Below, piece after piece: positions 38,030 through 52,052 of a DNA stretch of 64,000 bases. Each line of letters starts with the position of its first letter. The stretch's first letter is position 1. The stretch covers positions 17,061,786-17,125,785 of the forward strand of contig NC_135176.1 in the NCBI RefSeq assembly GCF_041146795.1, read 5' to 3'. The notes under the pieces were generated by a model that was not told the origin of the DNA, searched no databases, and worked only from the letters and a program-made list of their open reading frames with translations. A program made the position numbers and the translations under genes. The stretch is from Maylandia zebra. Its lineage: Eukaryota > Chordata > Actinopteri > Cichliformes > Cichlidae.

Positions 38030-38647
38030 CTAAGGGCTATAAATACCTTGGAGTACACAGACAATAAAGTACTATCCTTATGCTGGGGCATGCTGGGGCA
38101 GCAGGTCGAGGGTTGCTGATGCTAACAGACTTAATGAACTGATCCAAGGCCAGTAATTTTGTGGGTATGGAGCTGGACTCTCCTAAGGTGGTGTCGGAGA
38201 GGCGAATGTTGTCCAAGATAAAGACAATGTTGGATAATACCTCCCACCCACTCCATGACATACTGGCTAGCCACAGGAGCACGTTCAGTGAGAGACTGAG
38301 ATTACCAAAAAGCACCACTGAATGACACAGGAAATCATTCCTGCCTGTGGCCATCTCCCTGTACTACAACTCCATCTAATACACCGTAAAGACTGCAATA
38401 GTTACATCCTTTTTGCACACACTCTTTTCTTAGTAATGGTGCTGGCAATTTTCTTGATATTTATTTATAATTACATCTATCAATCTTGTACATATTTATT
38501 ATTTGGTGATTTGTATATATTGTGCTATTCCTTATGTCTTAACATATTGTATTGTTAAATAGTCTGTTTTTGTTAATGTTACTGTACTGGAGCAAGTGTA
38601 AGCCACATAATTTCCCTAGAGATTAATAAAGTATACTGATTCTGAAA
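38030..38647 (+). mobile_element. LINE fragment (Rex1/L2/CR1-like), reverse transcriptase C-terminus and 3' UTR
   Basis: The plus strand encodes YKYLGVH (RT thumb-type motif), a deletion or frameshift, then SERLRLPKSTTE, a TGA, HRKSFLPVAISLYYNSI and a stop. The 3' UTR ends ttccctagagattaataaag then tactgattctg, a fish LINE tail. Broken by at least one stop and one shift. Confidence 0.75.
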
Positions 38648-39181
38648 GTTTATTAATCTTATATTTTGACTAAAAATCTAGTCAGCTATCTTCATGCTGG
38701 ATTGCCCGACAGCTAGTTTAGGCAGCCAACCCGACCACCTTGTGTACCAAACATAAGGTGGTATTTCAGCCAACATATTTCCCACTGCTTTCCTACATCG
38801 ATGCCTGACCTCCACAACCCTGAATTCCACCTATAGACCCTGGTGGATCTTTTTACATTATTCTCACGTTTCAATCGTTTTTTGATAAACTGATGACCTT
38901 AGAGGTTAGATGCCAAACTTTATTTCTTCTACAGCAATAAAGCAACCATTTTAAACATGAATTGTATGACTGGGGTGCCTTATCTAGTTCTTTGAAACAT
39001 TAGATTTTTTCATTTTATTAGGGTAAATGTCGATATATTTTCATTGATAGAGAACTTGTTGACTGCTCATTTCTTTTGTTTTAAATTTCAGGTGACTGTG
39101 GTTTAGAAAAATTAGATAAAAAGCAAAAAATTGCTTTAAATCAAATCTAATCCATACAATGAGCAGAGCAGTGGTAGCTTG
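38648..39181. other. Intergenic, nothing recognised
   Basis: Short stretch between the LINE fragment and the inverted-repeat element. No feature seen. Confidence 0.5.
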
Positions 39182-40209
39182 TGCCTCAATCACACTAGAG
39201 TAAAAATAGGCTGGCACCTCCATGCAACCAGGAGAAACCAATGGTTGGCAATTGACCGCACTGATTATTAAATGAGATTCAATTAAGGAAATAATTTATT
39301 TTTGGCTTGCTGGCGTCCATTGCAAGACAACTGTTCAGGTCACCTGGTCTGACTCGGACAGGCCGCAATCACGCTCAAACAGAATGGTTGAGGTTTGCAA
39401 TTAACCACAATCTCATTTGTAATTGCAGACAAATTGCCAACATGTTGTAATCAGTCGGAGTCTGTCTGCACCGATGAGCGCCTGCTCTTAAAATAATGAA
39501 AAACACAAACCCAATTTACAGAGGTTTGTGGCAGGCGGTTTCCTATAAATTGCACTAAACTCGCACCGAAAAGCATGACTCGTTTTGCACCAAATATGTG
39601 TGTGAAAGTTGCCACTAGAAGTGTTCGTGTAATTGGAACGAGAGAGGGAGATGTGATCAGAACGAGTGTACAATTGGCACGGCTCGATGGCTCAAAGCTG
39701 TGAGCGCAGTGCCAGAACTTTGGCTCTATCCTGTAACTCTTTAAAAAACACAGAGTGAGCACTGAGCAGAGCTGAGCCCCACATATTCCTGCTCCACAAT
39801 AATACTGGTATTTTACTGAAGAAAGAGACCAGAACTGAACTGAACTTAATGGAGCGTTGGAGGGAGGGAGTCCGCCCCTGGCTCCGGGACAGCACTTCAG
39901 GTCTGAGGTAGACGGTAGTAGATTTGAGATTTACCACAGTTGTGATCGCAAACAGATTTCAGGTCATTTCCAAATGGACTCTGTCCAATAGAAAACTGAT
40001 TGCACACCGACTATGATTGCTATTTTACCGCTGTCTTAGCCCACTAAAGTTGTAGCAAGATGGCAGTTGGCTGCAACCGGACTCGGACTTGGTCCACGTC
40101 TGAAGCGACCATTTCAAAGGCAAGAGATCACATTTTGATTGCTCAGTGTCGCAATACTTTCACTGGAGCAGCGCCTCCAGCCACTGTTTTCCCCAGTGTG
40201 ACTGTAACC
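39182..40209. mobile_element. Possible foldback/MITE-like element with weak terminal inverted repeats
   Basis: Left end tgcctcaatcacactagag; the right end reverse-complemented gives ggttacagtcacactgggg (13 of 19 match). The interior is rich in ttgcaa/gcaacc words. The left motif resembles an end I recall from teleost repeats. Boundaries are uncertain and no transposase is seen. Confidence 0.35.
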
Positions 40210-42040
40210 TCAGGTGGTTGGCAGTCAATCAATTGCTGGGTTGCTGCTTTCATCCCCATCTGAGGCTTCAGTGCTCCACTATGCTCAGTGTTCACTGAGC
40301 AATAGCAAACATTGTAAAGAACTTTGCTGTGCTCCTGCAAAAATGGATCTCAGTAGCTCCTCTTTATATAGTCTTTTTAGTCGAGAGAAAAACGTAAACA
40401 AAGAAGTGACAAAGTACTTTTGAGTTTATTTGACTTAATACAATGTCTTTATTACTATTTATAGAACTATCTGCGTGAACGATCATTATGGGTAGAGTAA
40501 AGCACATGCTCTAGTGGGGTTTTTTCAAATGTGGGATTGTGTTTGAGGGGGTTAGACACAATAAACTAAAATGGCTGTGTTAATGGTAATGAGAAAACAT
40601 GCCACTCTGTGGAACTTGTGGCTTATTTTAATGGCATTTAGACAGCGACTGAGCTTTATGGCACTGAAGAACAAATAATATGAAATTTTGGCTAAGCAGA
40701 CAAATAAATTCACTGTTGACAGTGTCCTTTTATACATGGAAATCCAATTCATAAAAAGCATGCTAAGAGAGTTTCTGTAAGTGGTGTATTCACCATAAAA
40801 CCAACATTGTTGGATCAACCTTGTCACTGACCCTTAAAATATTACTGTTTTGTTTTCATCTGTTTGACTTAGCAAATCCCTCGATGTTTAACAGCAGAGT
40901 CAAATGATCCATCTGGACAGTTTTAATGAAGGCAGTTATTTGAGATGGCTTTTATTTTGTCTATTAGGCCTCTGTTGTGAACCCAAACATAAGTGAGAGG
41001 AAGTCTCAGTCATCATCGGTTCAGTGGTAGATGACAGTGTCTGTTGGAGTTTAGATGAAGGGAAAAGCAGGATATAATTACAAATTTATTGTCCATGCAA
41101 CCCCGATGGTGTCCTCCCTTTGTCCTCTCTTCCTCTCCAACAATGAGAGATTTCTCACAGCCGGAGTGAAACCTCTGAGATGTCCTTGAGGCTTTCTTTG
41201 TTCTGAGTGTCATCACCAGTAGAGAATGACTGTGACATAAACCTCCTGGAGTGTGTGTGTGAGGCCATGTAGCTGAAGTATTTGCAGATGCAGATACTCT
41301 TCCAACTAGCATGGAAAGTCTCAGGATACAGATAATGCCCCAGAGGCCGTTTTGCCTTTATCTTGGTTTCAGAGGTTTCTTCTGCCAGCTGTTATTCCAG
41401 AATTATTTGAGTCTACTGGAACACTGCTAACATCTGCGCTCACATGTCAGCCATGTGACTGGTGTCAGCATCTCACACACACACACAAACACATATGAAC
41501 ATGAACATATGCATTTACAGTACAGAAAACACATCCGCCTATGCACACGCAGACAACCAAACATGTGTGCATGATAACTTTATTGGCTGCAGCCATTTAA
41601 GTCATCTTGCACATCTGTATTTGTACATCATTAGTAGGACTAAAATGACAAGACAAAGGATTTTGTCCGATGCTGTGTAGACCACAGGTCAAATATAAGA
41701 CTGCAGCTGGTAAACTGAGAATGAATTATACGATATTGTATATATTTTTCTAATATTTTTTCACTTTACTCAAAATCGAAAGCCAAGACTCTCAAATTTC
41801 AAATTATTTCAAATTATTTTTATTGTTTTACTTGCCCAAACAAGGGAGTGACCTCACCCCTAACCTTAAATAAAGCTCTTCAAGTTGTCTAATCAAAATT
41901 TGCCTCAAAGTTATTTTGCTTGCTGAAATGTAATCATAAGCTAGCCTTACACCACCCTTTACACTATCACCACTGTGGACTTTTCCCAAAGATTGAGAAA
42001 AGGTTTGATTTTCCTTTGAGTCTGAACATCTGCTGTGACA
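40210..42040. other. Intergenic, nothing recognised
   Basis: No gene or clear repeat apart from a short CA run near 41,476. Confidence 0.45.
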
Positions 42041-42432
42041 AACGTGGATCCATTCGACTCTGTATCAGTGATTCAGGCTGCTGTAATGGTGTAGAGGATA
42101 TACTATTGGCAAACTTCGAGGCCCTCGGTACCAGTTGAGGATCATTTATACACCACGGCCAAGATGCGTATAGTTGCCGACCATGTCCATCCTTTTTGGA
42201 TCATTGTGTCTTCTGATGACTGTTTTCAGCAGGATAACAAGCCATCTGCATCATGGATGTGCAGCTGACAAATCTGCAACAGCTGTGTGATGCTATCATG
42301 TAAATATGGACCAGAATCTCTGAGAAATGTTTCCAGCACCTTGTTAAATCAATGCCATGAAGAAGTAAAGACGAGGGGATTCAACCTGGTGCTCGAAAGG
42401 TGTACCTAATGAAGTGGCCAATAAGTGCATGT
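42041..42432 (+). mobile_element. Tc1/mariner fossil, internally deleted, 3' end
   Basis: Encodes broken IMDVQLTNLQQLCDAIM, then a stop, IWTRISEKCFQHLVKSMP, and another stop, matching the C-terminal region of a common fish Tc1 transposase. It ends in ggtgtacctaatgaagtggc, the known terminal-repeat style of that family. The central catalytic part is deleted. Confidence 0.8.
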
Positions 42433-44228
42433 ATTCATGCGGTTGCTGCTTAATGCTAGCTGTTCTAGTGCTTCAGCTTCATGTATAAATAGCATTAAGT
42501 TTGCCTTGTGCCAAGCTAAACAGATGCAGCCGACATTTCACTAAGAGGAAAGCGCCGGTTAAATACCAATTTGTGTCAGTCTTCAAGCATGGCCAGACAA
42601 AAGTTCCAAGTATACTCACAGACCATAAACACACACACAGCCTCACGCACAAGAGAACCAAGATGGATATATAAAAGCTTGCATGCAAACACATTTACAC
42701 TCCATCGTTTTCACAGTCTGCCTCACTTACTCTTGTAACCTTTAATGTTGCATTTGAAGACAGTGTGTTTCTTTCCCTGCAAGACTTTGTCTTACCACTT
42801 CCACGCCACTGGAAATGTGCAGCCTCTGCCAAGTTGCGGTTTTATGGTAACTGCCATGCTAGCGAGCATAAGCAAAGACAATTTGATAATTTTCTTTTTA
42901 ACCAATCTTGCTGATAAAGTCGAAACTACGACACTGGATTAAGTTAAGAGACACGAATCAAAAACTATACCTAAGAAGTCCTAAAACAATACATTACATG
43001 CATAAGAAATGTCCAGTAGTAGCATATGTATTTGTTAATTTTAAAAAAAAAGGGAAAAAGAAGAAACAACTGTTTTTTTTCCTCCATTCGCCATGAAATA
43101 TTTTGCTTGACAAAAAGCTGGCAGCTTGTCAGCTTTAGACTTTACACGTGGTGCCATTTTGAAATGTGAACTTGTGTGACCCATATTATCTGGCTGTGGG
43201 CTCAATCATCTTACCAGTACCAGATGCAGTATTTGTGATACAGCTTGCGTGGTGCTGACTGTGATGTTTAGTAAATGAGGCAGAGAGGGATGGTTAACCA
43301 TCATTTGACCTTATTGATTATCTCTTTACAAGACTGGCTTCCTCATGTCTATTGTTTAGTTTTAGTTTGCAATGGAGAATTGCAGTAAAATGAATGCTGA
43401 CATTTCAGCAAAGCGTAAATTTAAGAGAGGAGGAATTTCTGAAGGGAGAAAAAATGCTATTAAATGCCATGTGAAACACACTGACCAGCCCGTTTTAATC
43501 ACTTGATCTCTTTGTCGTGCCAAAACCTTTATAAGGGAAGGGAAGTTCAGTTTTGCAATAGAAAAGAAAAGTGTTTTATGCTACTGGTTTTTCCATTCCC
43601 TCTTCTCCACAATGGTTACGGTTTCCTAAAATCAGCACTCCTAATCTTTGCAAAGAAAAACCCATGAAATATTTGGAGCCAAGTACCTTCTGGTCTCCAA
43701 TCCAGATCTACCAAGGGTCCTCTATGCTATTGTTCTGTCTGATTTATGGACAAAATGTCAACAGAAATATTTCCTTCCACTTAGTGACCGGGCTCAAGTG
43801 ACCTCTCTCACTGGGGCTGAACTTTTATTAATCGGCGTTAGACATCTTTAGCATAACTGAGCAAATTTCTTTCTTAACATGTTGAAAATATGTTTATTTG
43901 CCTAAAGTTAAATGGGAAGATCCATACTGTTAAATTTGTGCTTTAACCAAAAGTTGTATGTGACCTTTGAAATACTTTAGCAGGCAGCAAGAGTTTTAAA
44001 CAGTAGACCAGCTTTGATGAGGTCTGCTACGTCCCTCTGTATTTTAGGAGGGGGAAAAAAAGCCCAGTGTGCCAAACAGTCTACCAGCACATGCACAGAG
44101 CCAGCTTCAAGCACACATCCTAAACACAGATTTTGCAAATTACAGCCTGTGCTTAGAGCGCTTTAAAAAGCTAACACTTTCTCTGATGCAGTGTAATGGA
44201 TAGCAGGCGCACACAGCTCTGTCCACTG
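42433..44228. other. Intergenic, nothing recognised
   Basis: No exon or repeat identified. Simple A/T-rich sequence. Confidence 0.45.

Positions 44229-44268
<40 letters not shown>
44229..44268. repeat. (CA)n microsatellite
   Basis: About 20 CA units. Confidence 0.95.
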
Positions 44269-44270
<2 letters not shown>

Positions 44271-44959
44271 AGGCTACATATGAAGTGCACTGAGGTTTGT
44301 TGAGATCATCAGTGTTGGTATATAATATCCTGCTGATATCATTCAAACGATGATGGTGGTGTTTAAAGAGGGCAGAGACATCTGGAGCAGCTAAACACTA
44401 CTGTGATCCTGATGTGTTGGTAATCAGTGGCATCAGAAAAGCTGCAAATTAAAATGCCTTACACATTACATTTTAAAGGAAAGTTTGACTCTGGGACACA
44501 GAGTTGAAAAAGACCCACGCCCATCACTTGGTAGATTTCCTCAGTGTTCTCTCAGCTGTTTTCACCAAAAGTGTCTAATCCGTGCAGATGTAAAAACCAC
44601 TGAAAAACCACTAAAATCTCCTCGTTATCTGGTTTAAAAGTGAAGCTCTGCATGAGATAAGAGGTCCTTGAACCAATAACGAAGACGTTTTATGTGGCTG
44701 ACTTCGCAAACTGCCTTCCTGCTATAATCATTCTCTTCCATACACTGATGTTAGAGATGATCATATTCGTTTTATTTACTATACAAATTGTAATCTCTAT
44801 GCATGTATTGCACCTGGACAGAGTTGGTGCCTTTTAACATCCCTTTGAATCAAAAGAAGGAAATAATAAAGGTAAAGGAGCGTGCTAGGAAAAAACTGGG
44901 AACAAAGCTTTTTAGTTGCTCACAGTTTTTATTTTATTTATTTATTTAGATTAGATTAG

Positions 44960-45352
44960 AGGCAGCACGGTGGCACGGTGGTTAGCACTGTTGCCGCACA
45001 GCAAGAAGGTCCTGAGTTCAATTCCACCATCAGGCCGGGGTCTTTCTGTGTGGAGTTTGCATGTTCTCCCCGTGTTTGCGTGGGTTCTCTCCGGGTACTC
45101 CGGCTTCCTCCCACCGTCCAAAGACATGCAACTTGTGGGGATAGGTTAATTGGATAATCCAAATTGCCACTAGGTGTGAATGTGCGAGTGAATGTGAGTG
45201 CGAATGGTTGTCTGTCCCTGTGTGTTAGCCCTGTGACAGACTGGCGACCTGTCCAGGGTGTACCCTGCCTCTCGCCCTATGACAGCTGGGATAGGCTCCA
45301 GCGCCCCCCGCGACCCTGAAAAGGATAAGCGGAAGCGAATGGATGGATGGAT
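44960..45352 (+). mobile_element. tRNA-headed SINE-like element with GGAT tail
   Basis: About 390 bp starting ggcagcacggtggcacggtg with a B-box-like gagttcaattcc, then the teleost-wide body (gtttgcatgttctccccgtg; gactggcgacctgtccaggg) and an (ATGG)n tail. A copy of atttagattag follows the tail (45353-45363) and sits at 44944-44954 before the head, a likely target duplication. The same family appears as a decayed fragment at 10,619. Confidence 0.8.
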
Positions 45353-45363
45353 ATTTAGATTAG

Positions 45364-46876
45364 TTCTGAAAATTTGCACTCCCAGGACAGGCTGAGGATT
45401 AGCAAGCAAATTCACATTCAGTGGCCTGATATATACTGCCAGTGTCTCAGCAGCAAGACTAAAGTAATTATGCTTTATTTCTAATTGCTGTAATTATAAA
45501 AAGCATTTAAAAAAATAATCTTGTGTAAAAATGCTACATTTGGCATCAATTAGGTGATAAAGCGTTTGAATGTGTTTTTATTTGGGATGACTCACGACTG
45601 CCTTCTAAAGAGTGCTGTCTTCTTTTACTGCCGTGCCAGAGACTTAGGAAGAGACTTGCAAAAATGGATAAAAAAACAAACAAAACAAAACAAAAAAGAA
45701 AAAAAAGAAGTTTGGTGAGGTCAAGTCGGGACACAAGAGTTAAGGCACATGGAAAAAGAGGGTGGGGCCATGTGAAGAGAACTTAAGGATAAGAATCTAA
45801 AGATGATACTGTCACTTAAATGAAAACCACCTGCAAATAAGGATCACTGAAGCAACCCCCAAATCTTCGCTGTAGCCTGGGACTGATCACAGTGTCCCCG
45901 GGTGGCTCATGTTTACTCTAGGGAATCGGCTTCAAATTAGGCTCTCTCACACTAACCGATAGCTACACAGCAGAGAAGGGGAACTGTGCAAAACTAAAAC
46001 TGCTGTATATTAACATTCACACGACAGCAGCACATGCAAAGAACACAGGAATTACTCCGGGTCTTAGTGTACATTTCTGATAAAATCCCTTAAAGTCACT
46101 GTTTACTTTCCTCCTACCGAGAACAATCAGAAATCGTACTTGTTCCCCCAGTCCAGATCTCGTCACACAACTCCCACATCAGTGGGCGCCAGCCTTTACT
46201 GTAATCCAGAACTGAACAATGCTGGCATATACAGCATGTTGAAAGATGGATGGAATGAAAGAAAGAACAAGAAGAGCCACAAGCCATGTGAAGGCTCTCA
46301 TAAAAATCTCAGCTCCCTGAAATGCAATCATCATAGCAACTGTGAAAATAAATAGTAGCCTGGTAAATCTTCACAGGAAATCTGTGGGACTAATTGAAAT
46401 ATTGCAAAATGAAATATTTTTGAGATATTCTCATGGTGTGAACAAGCACTACTGTGTTCACTGTCTTTTTATGGTCACACCCTGAACACCTGGAACTCGC
46501 TGTGAAGTTCACAAACAGTCATCAAAGCAGCATGTGCCAGCGGATCTAATGAGAAGGACTGCTAGGCTTCCTCTTACACCTTCAACCCCACATGGCACCC
46601 ATATTTCACATACACGCACACACAGAAAGAGTGCTTAGCAAAGCACAATAACCTCGTAACTATCAAAGCCCCCCAGTTTTTCAGACTCTTTCCTGTCTTT
46701 GTTGCCAACTTTCTCTGATGTTCAGGAAATTAACCATTTGGAGTGCAGGTGAGAGCGTGCGCTGCTTAGGCTTTAGAAGTGTTTCGAAGCCAAGCTGGCT
46801 GTTGGGAAATGTGATCAAAAACTAAAAGAAACACTCATCACTCATCTAAGGCAGCGGTCATAATTATTAACATGTA
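45364..46876. other. Intergenic, nothing recognised
   Basis: No gene or recognisable repeat. Confidence 0.45.
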
Positions 46877-48115
46877 CAATGACGTGCAAAAGTCTTGAGC
46901 CACGCCTCATTTATTTTTTGTATTTTTCTAGGAAAATGGGACATGGTGCAATCTTTTTTTTCATGTGTGAACAGAGTTTGTATTATTCTAACGAGCTTGA
47001 AAGACAATATTTGGTATTTGAAGCTTTCTTCTAAAAATGATCCCTGGCTACTTAAATAAAATTGAGGTCCGGGCGCTGGGGAGGCCAAACCATGATAGAT
47101 TTTGTGTTTGTCTATCCATGTATGCTTTTATTCCATGCATTCCATACGTTTGGGATGTGTGCAGTTGATCAGATGCTTTCCTGATAGTATTGCATGGTGG
47201 ATCAAGATCTGATGGTACTTGTCCGATTCCCAATACCACTGGCTGAAATGCAACGCAGTCCCAAATCTTTACAGAGCCGCTGCTGTGTTTTACAGGTGGA
47301 GGCACTCACTGTTGTACCTTTCTCTTGGCTGCCTCTCTATATGGAGTGATGTATACAAAATTTCACGTTGCCATTTATTTTCAGTCCAGTTCTTGTGTAA
47401 TTTGGTGTACCTCAGTCTTTTCTCTCAGTTTCCCACCCAGCTGTCCACTGAGACAATTCCTGATGAGGCTACATTTAAGGATTCTGCTTCTGGGGGCGAC
47501 CGTGGTTGGGAAGCTCATCTGTAACCAGAAGGTTTCCGGTTCGATCCCCCAGCTCTCTCTGTCCTGGTCATTATGTCCTTGGGCAAGACACTTTACCCTA
47601 TCGCCTACTGGTGTTGGCCAGAGGGGCCGATGGCACGATATGGCAGCCTCGCTTCTGTCAGTCTGCTCCAGGGCAGCTGTGACTACAACTGTGGTTTGCC
47701 TGCACCAGTGTGTGAGAGTGAATGAATAGTGGAATTGTAAAGCACTTTGGGTGCCTAGAAAAGCGCTATATAAATGCAATCCATTATTATTCTTTTGTCC
47801 TCCACTTATCCAGTTTCCTCAAATTTTTTTCAAGGTACACCATTCCAATGTGTCCCGTGAGAGAGATGCCTTTTTGTGCTTGAATGATTCATAGGTCAGT
47901 GTTAAATGGCTAAACAAACAACAAAACCTTCCTCTGAAAATGGACTGGGCTAAAAAAAAGTGAAAAAACAGACAATGTCCAAAGAAAAACTTTGAAAGAC
48001 CTTCAGAAAGCCCGGAGAACTATTTCTCAAGACCACTTTTAAAAAATTACAAGAAAGCCTGGCTCCTTGCAAGCATAATGCATGTAGAGCAACTCAAGAC
48101 TTTTGTACAGCATCG
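46877..48115 (-). mobile_element. Tc1/mariner fossil, split by a SINE
   Basis: Terminal inverted repeats of about 23 nt (left caatgacgtgcaaaagtcttgag, right a diverged mirror ending near 48,115). On the minus strand the interior reads VKHSSGSVKIWDCVAF and MVWPPQRPDLNFI, degenerate forms of the Tc1 VKHGGGSVMVWG and WPPQSPDLNPIE motifs, with many stops. A left TA flank is present, the right one decayed. The transposase is dead. Confidence 0.8.
47492..47792 (+). mobile_element. tRNA-derived SINE nested in the Tc1 fossil
   Basis: Head ggcgaccgtggttgggaagc with B box ggttcgatccc, body tccttgggcaagacacttta, and tail aaagcactttgggtgcctag then agcgctatataaatgcaatc with an ATT-rich end. This matches a teleost SINE family I recall. 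It must be younger than the surrounding element. Confidence 0.85.
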
Positions 48116-51100
48116 CTGCTTCATGACCAGTTTAAGTGAACTATAAAAAGATGGATGGGGGGATTTGGGGTTTAGTAAGTGTCAGTGTTCTACTTTAGTT
48201 TCCAACACTTAATAAAGGAGGAATGAACTCTTGCATTTCATTTGATAAAACTGTTTCTTTGTGTGTGTGCGTGTTTTTTGGGACACTGATGAGTAACAAA
48301 AACAAACTCTCTGAATGACCTCATGAGAGAAACGTAACATATTGGCTTTTTCAGCACTGCTGCTGACATGAATTATTGTACAGTGATGTTATAACTTTAG
48401 TGATTTACACCACTATCACTGATAGAGCCAGTGCAGATTTGTCCTCTTTGGCAAGATTTACATACCATCTGCATACGTGCTTTTCACACATTTTCTACAA
48501 GTGCTCTGGATGCTTTGTCTTGAAAATGAGCTCTGACATGCCTTTATATAAATTTGAGAGCAAAATAGCACCAAATTTCATCACCACTTTAGAAAAAATT
48601 CTACTTAAAAATAGAAAAAGATGTGCGTCTTCTTCAATTGTTCCCGCTGAAACATGTTGATGTGATTTGTGAGAGAGGAGTCTTTTTAGTCAATAGGAAA
48701 CAACTGTGAGGACATACTGCAATGTCCAAAGAAACCATGCTTCTAGTTCAGAATGCTTCTTTTTTGTCTAACCGGGATATATAGTTTATTTTCATGATGT
48801 TCCGATGCCATCTATAGCTGTTGTGTTTGCATGTGTGGCTGAGTCGCATGCTGGTCTCTCAGCAACATGATTGAGTGTTTAAGACTGGAGGGATTCTGAC
48901 AGAGTTTTGGGGTTTTTATTCATTAAAGGGCATAATTGCTGGGTCAACTTGACTTTCCTGACAGCTGCAACCACAAACTCTGTAATGAATACAGCTTTGA
49001 GAAGACTTGTGACAAGTTTGTGGACCTTGGGCACATATGTGTAAGCTTGACAGAGTATAAACATTTATGGCTATGTCGGCTTGTCATTACGCCCAACTGA
49101 TTAATAGTTTATAAGGAAGAAGTCACAAGTTAGACATGCACAAATGGGGATGATTTAGTATAATACTGAAATATTTTTTCTTTGCTCTGTTTTCTGGTGT
49201 TGTGTCCCATGTAAAACCCTCTCGCTCTCCTTTTTATGCCTTGGAATAAAGGCCCTCCGCCAGCTGCTGCTGCTCTCAGATCGTCAAGTCCAATCTGAAT
49301 CTCTGTTTATTATTCCTTACAAGCAACTACTACCCTCTCCATGGAAACATTTACCATCCCTGGCAAATTGCTGTCTAATCCATAGTCAGATTGCACTAAA
49401 ATAGTCCTGTGTATCATGATTACAAAGCTCAAGAATCTGTGGTCACTGTGATGTGGACAGCCCGTGGGCAACTTAAGCAGAGTAGCAGATTTTCTGGTTG
49501 TGGCTGCACACATACACACACCGACACACACACCACCTTGCTTTTCAATTTACGGCTATCTGTGCGCACAAAGTGATGGGAAACACAGTGGCCATTTGGT
49601 CCCTGTGCTAAGACCTGCTTCCATGGCACGTGCATGTGTATAGAGTGTGAGTGTAACGATACTTGAAGCAGTAAAACAATAAGTCTAATGCATGGAAAAT
49701 TTAGGAATAAAACAGTACCATCCACCCCCACCACCCCTTACCACAACCTCAATATCCCCAAAATCCCTGCACCCAGCACCCGACGCACTCCACCAACATA
49801 AAACAGCCAGCCTCTGCACAGGCACACGGATATTTCAGAAGAAAGTATTAAATCTTGCCTTTGAGGCAAACTCAAAAAGAAAAGCAGCAATTAGGTTAAG
49901 AAAGGAGGGGAATGAGTGAAAGGGAGACAAAAAGAGAAGTTTGCCAGCTGAGATTGGGTCGTATAAGAAATGTCAGCACCCCTGAGCATCCAGGTTTACA
50001 GAACTCTTTGACTGACTTTGAAAACCAGAGAGCAGGCAAAAATGAAATCATTATGATGTCAACCTTGTACTAAAAGGTCCTTGGCACCTCACTGTCTGCC
50101 TGATAGGCACCATTATTGCAATACAGAAAACGGGTAAATGAAGACTGGGTCATTATGTTTCGTGGAAGGGCTTGAGAAACAGCTGGATTTCTTCCAAAGA
50201 ACTGAAAAACAAACAGAATGTGGTAGTTGTTTTGTGAAATAAGCCTTATAGAAATCACACGGGAAGACACAAAAGGGGGGAAATCAATTCTCGAGAGCTT
50301 GGAAGGATTAACAAAAAATAGAAAACTGCTTCAAACATCCAACATAGCTAGCAACTTCATCCTATTGATCTGAATAGTCAATGTGCAACACTAGGCAGAA
50401 CCTTCCTGTAATTCTACACAGTCACACTCATTGTTGTGATGTAAACAGATGATATATGCAAAGAGATGAACCTAAAGTCACTATAATTTTCCTACAGCAC
50501 ATGTATAATCAAAGGGCACCGGGGCTGAAAGAAACATTTTCCAATGTTGGAGCTTTTTGGCCAGTGATTGTAATTGTCTGTATTTAAAAGAGGTGTAAAA
50601 CCCAATAGCTGTTGCAATGATCGGAGGACCTATTCCAAGGTTGTAAATAAATATTTTGGTGAATTTTGACATTTTTATGCTGCAGGGAGGAATGCTCAGT
50701 ACTTGTGGGCTGAACTTTTAAAATATATGCGTGGTAAAAAAAAAAAAGAAAAAAGAAAAAGTCCAATAACAGAGAAATACGGCTGTAAATTGGAGAATAC
50801 CTCCCTTGTGGTAGGTAATCACTGGTAGCTCATACAGTGCTCTTTGTAAAATCCACAGGCCTGCTTCCAAAAAACACCTCACCATATTGCGAGCTCCAAG
50901 CGCCGTACCTGGCCCTCGAATCGTGCAAAAGTAGTGTTTATGATTTCCTCACCAGTCAAAATGGTTTACAGGGAGGATTTAACAAATGTCATACGTGGGT
51001 CCAGAAGTTCTCTCGGCCTGTTTTGAATCAAAACCATTGGGACTATACAGTTGTTGGTGGAAAAATGCTCACAACTTGGCCGGGACTCGTTTTTGTCTCT

Positions 51101-52050
51101 GTGAAATGAAGCATAATTGAATAAATGTGTCATGTAGAAAGGGTGTTTAGATGACAGACAAGGCACTGTAAATATTTGGGTCTCACAGACTGCCCAGCTG
51201 CCATTGGAGAAGAGAACACAAGGACTGGCTCACAGGGCAAAACACAACATGAGCTCAGTGCTAATTGTCATATTAATTGGCATGATATCACAAAGCTAAT
51301 CTTTAAACTATGATATGTTCAAAAGTGAGCCTGCTTTTAAATGTACTTGTTGAGTTTTTATTACAAAACTTTCTTTGATTATCTGTAAATAATCTGCTAA
51401 ATAAAAGAAAAAAGTAAGGAGACAAGAGCACTTACTTTAAAATTACGTTTCGTTAGCAATGTACTTTTAGGAAGAAACGATGCAGTCATAAGAAACTACC
51501 ACATCATCAGGAACCCTTGTGCCTGTCTCCAGCTCTTATCAGTGTGCAGTCTAGACTTAACTTTGTTTACCATATTTACTCTTTTACAAACCACTTTTTT
51601 TAAGAAGACTTTGAGAGATGCAGATCTGGATCACATGTTGAGAGGCTCCACATTGGTAGAGATGGACTCGATGATATGAATAAACCCCTCTGTGCAGGCT
51701 GACATGCCTCGAATGTTCCCGAGTAGATCTAATATAGAAGTTCTGCGGTGCTGTGAGGGATTCAAGAACTACAAGTAAATCAGTCTCAGCTTGTTATTTG
51801 AACTGGATTTTTTTCACTCCCGTTTCTTCAACATCCTCACGCAATCATCCTCATATTCTGTTAACAGTGTCCTTTCTATGACAGCAGCCCAGAAGATATA
51901 AAATAAACTTTTGAACTACACCGTTCAGCTTCCTTACATTTTTACTCATGTGCAGAACCTAAGCTACTCTAGTTTGTTCCCCACGTGTGGTACCGCCTCT
52001 ACATGCCTTCAGTATTGCGTTCCATCTTTCTCCAAGCCTCTGTGTAGTTC
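48116..52050. other. Intergenic, nothing recognised
   Basis: No clear gene or transposon. Some stretches, for example 51,240-51,300, look like ordinary unique sequence with homeodomain-type TAAT words. Confidence 0.45.
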
Positions 52051-52052
52051 TG

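Noticed and set aside
47500..47560. tRNA gene
   Set aside because: Only the B-box and a tRNA-like head are present, as part of a SINE; no cloverleaf can be drawn.
47325..47729. 134-codon plus-strand frame and its minus-strand counterpart
   Set aside because: They fall in the SINE and the Tc1 fossil.
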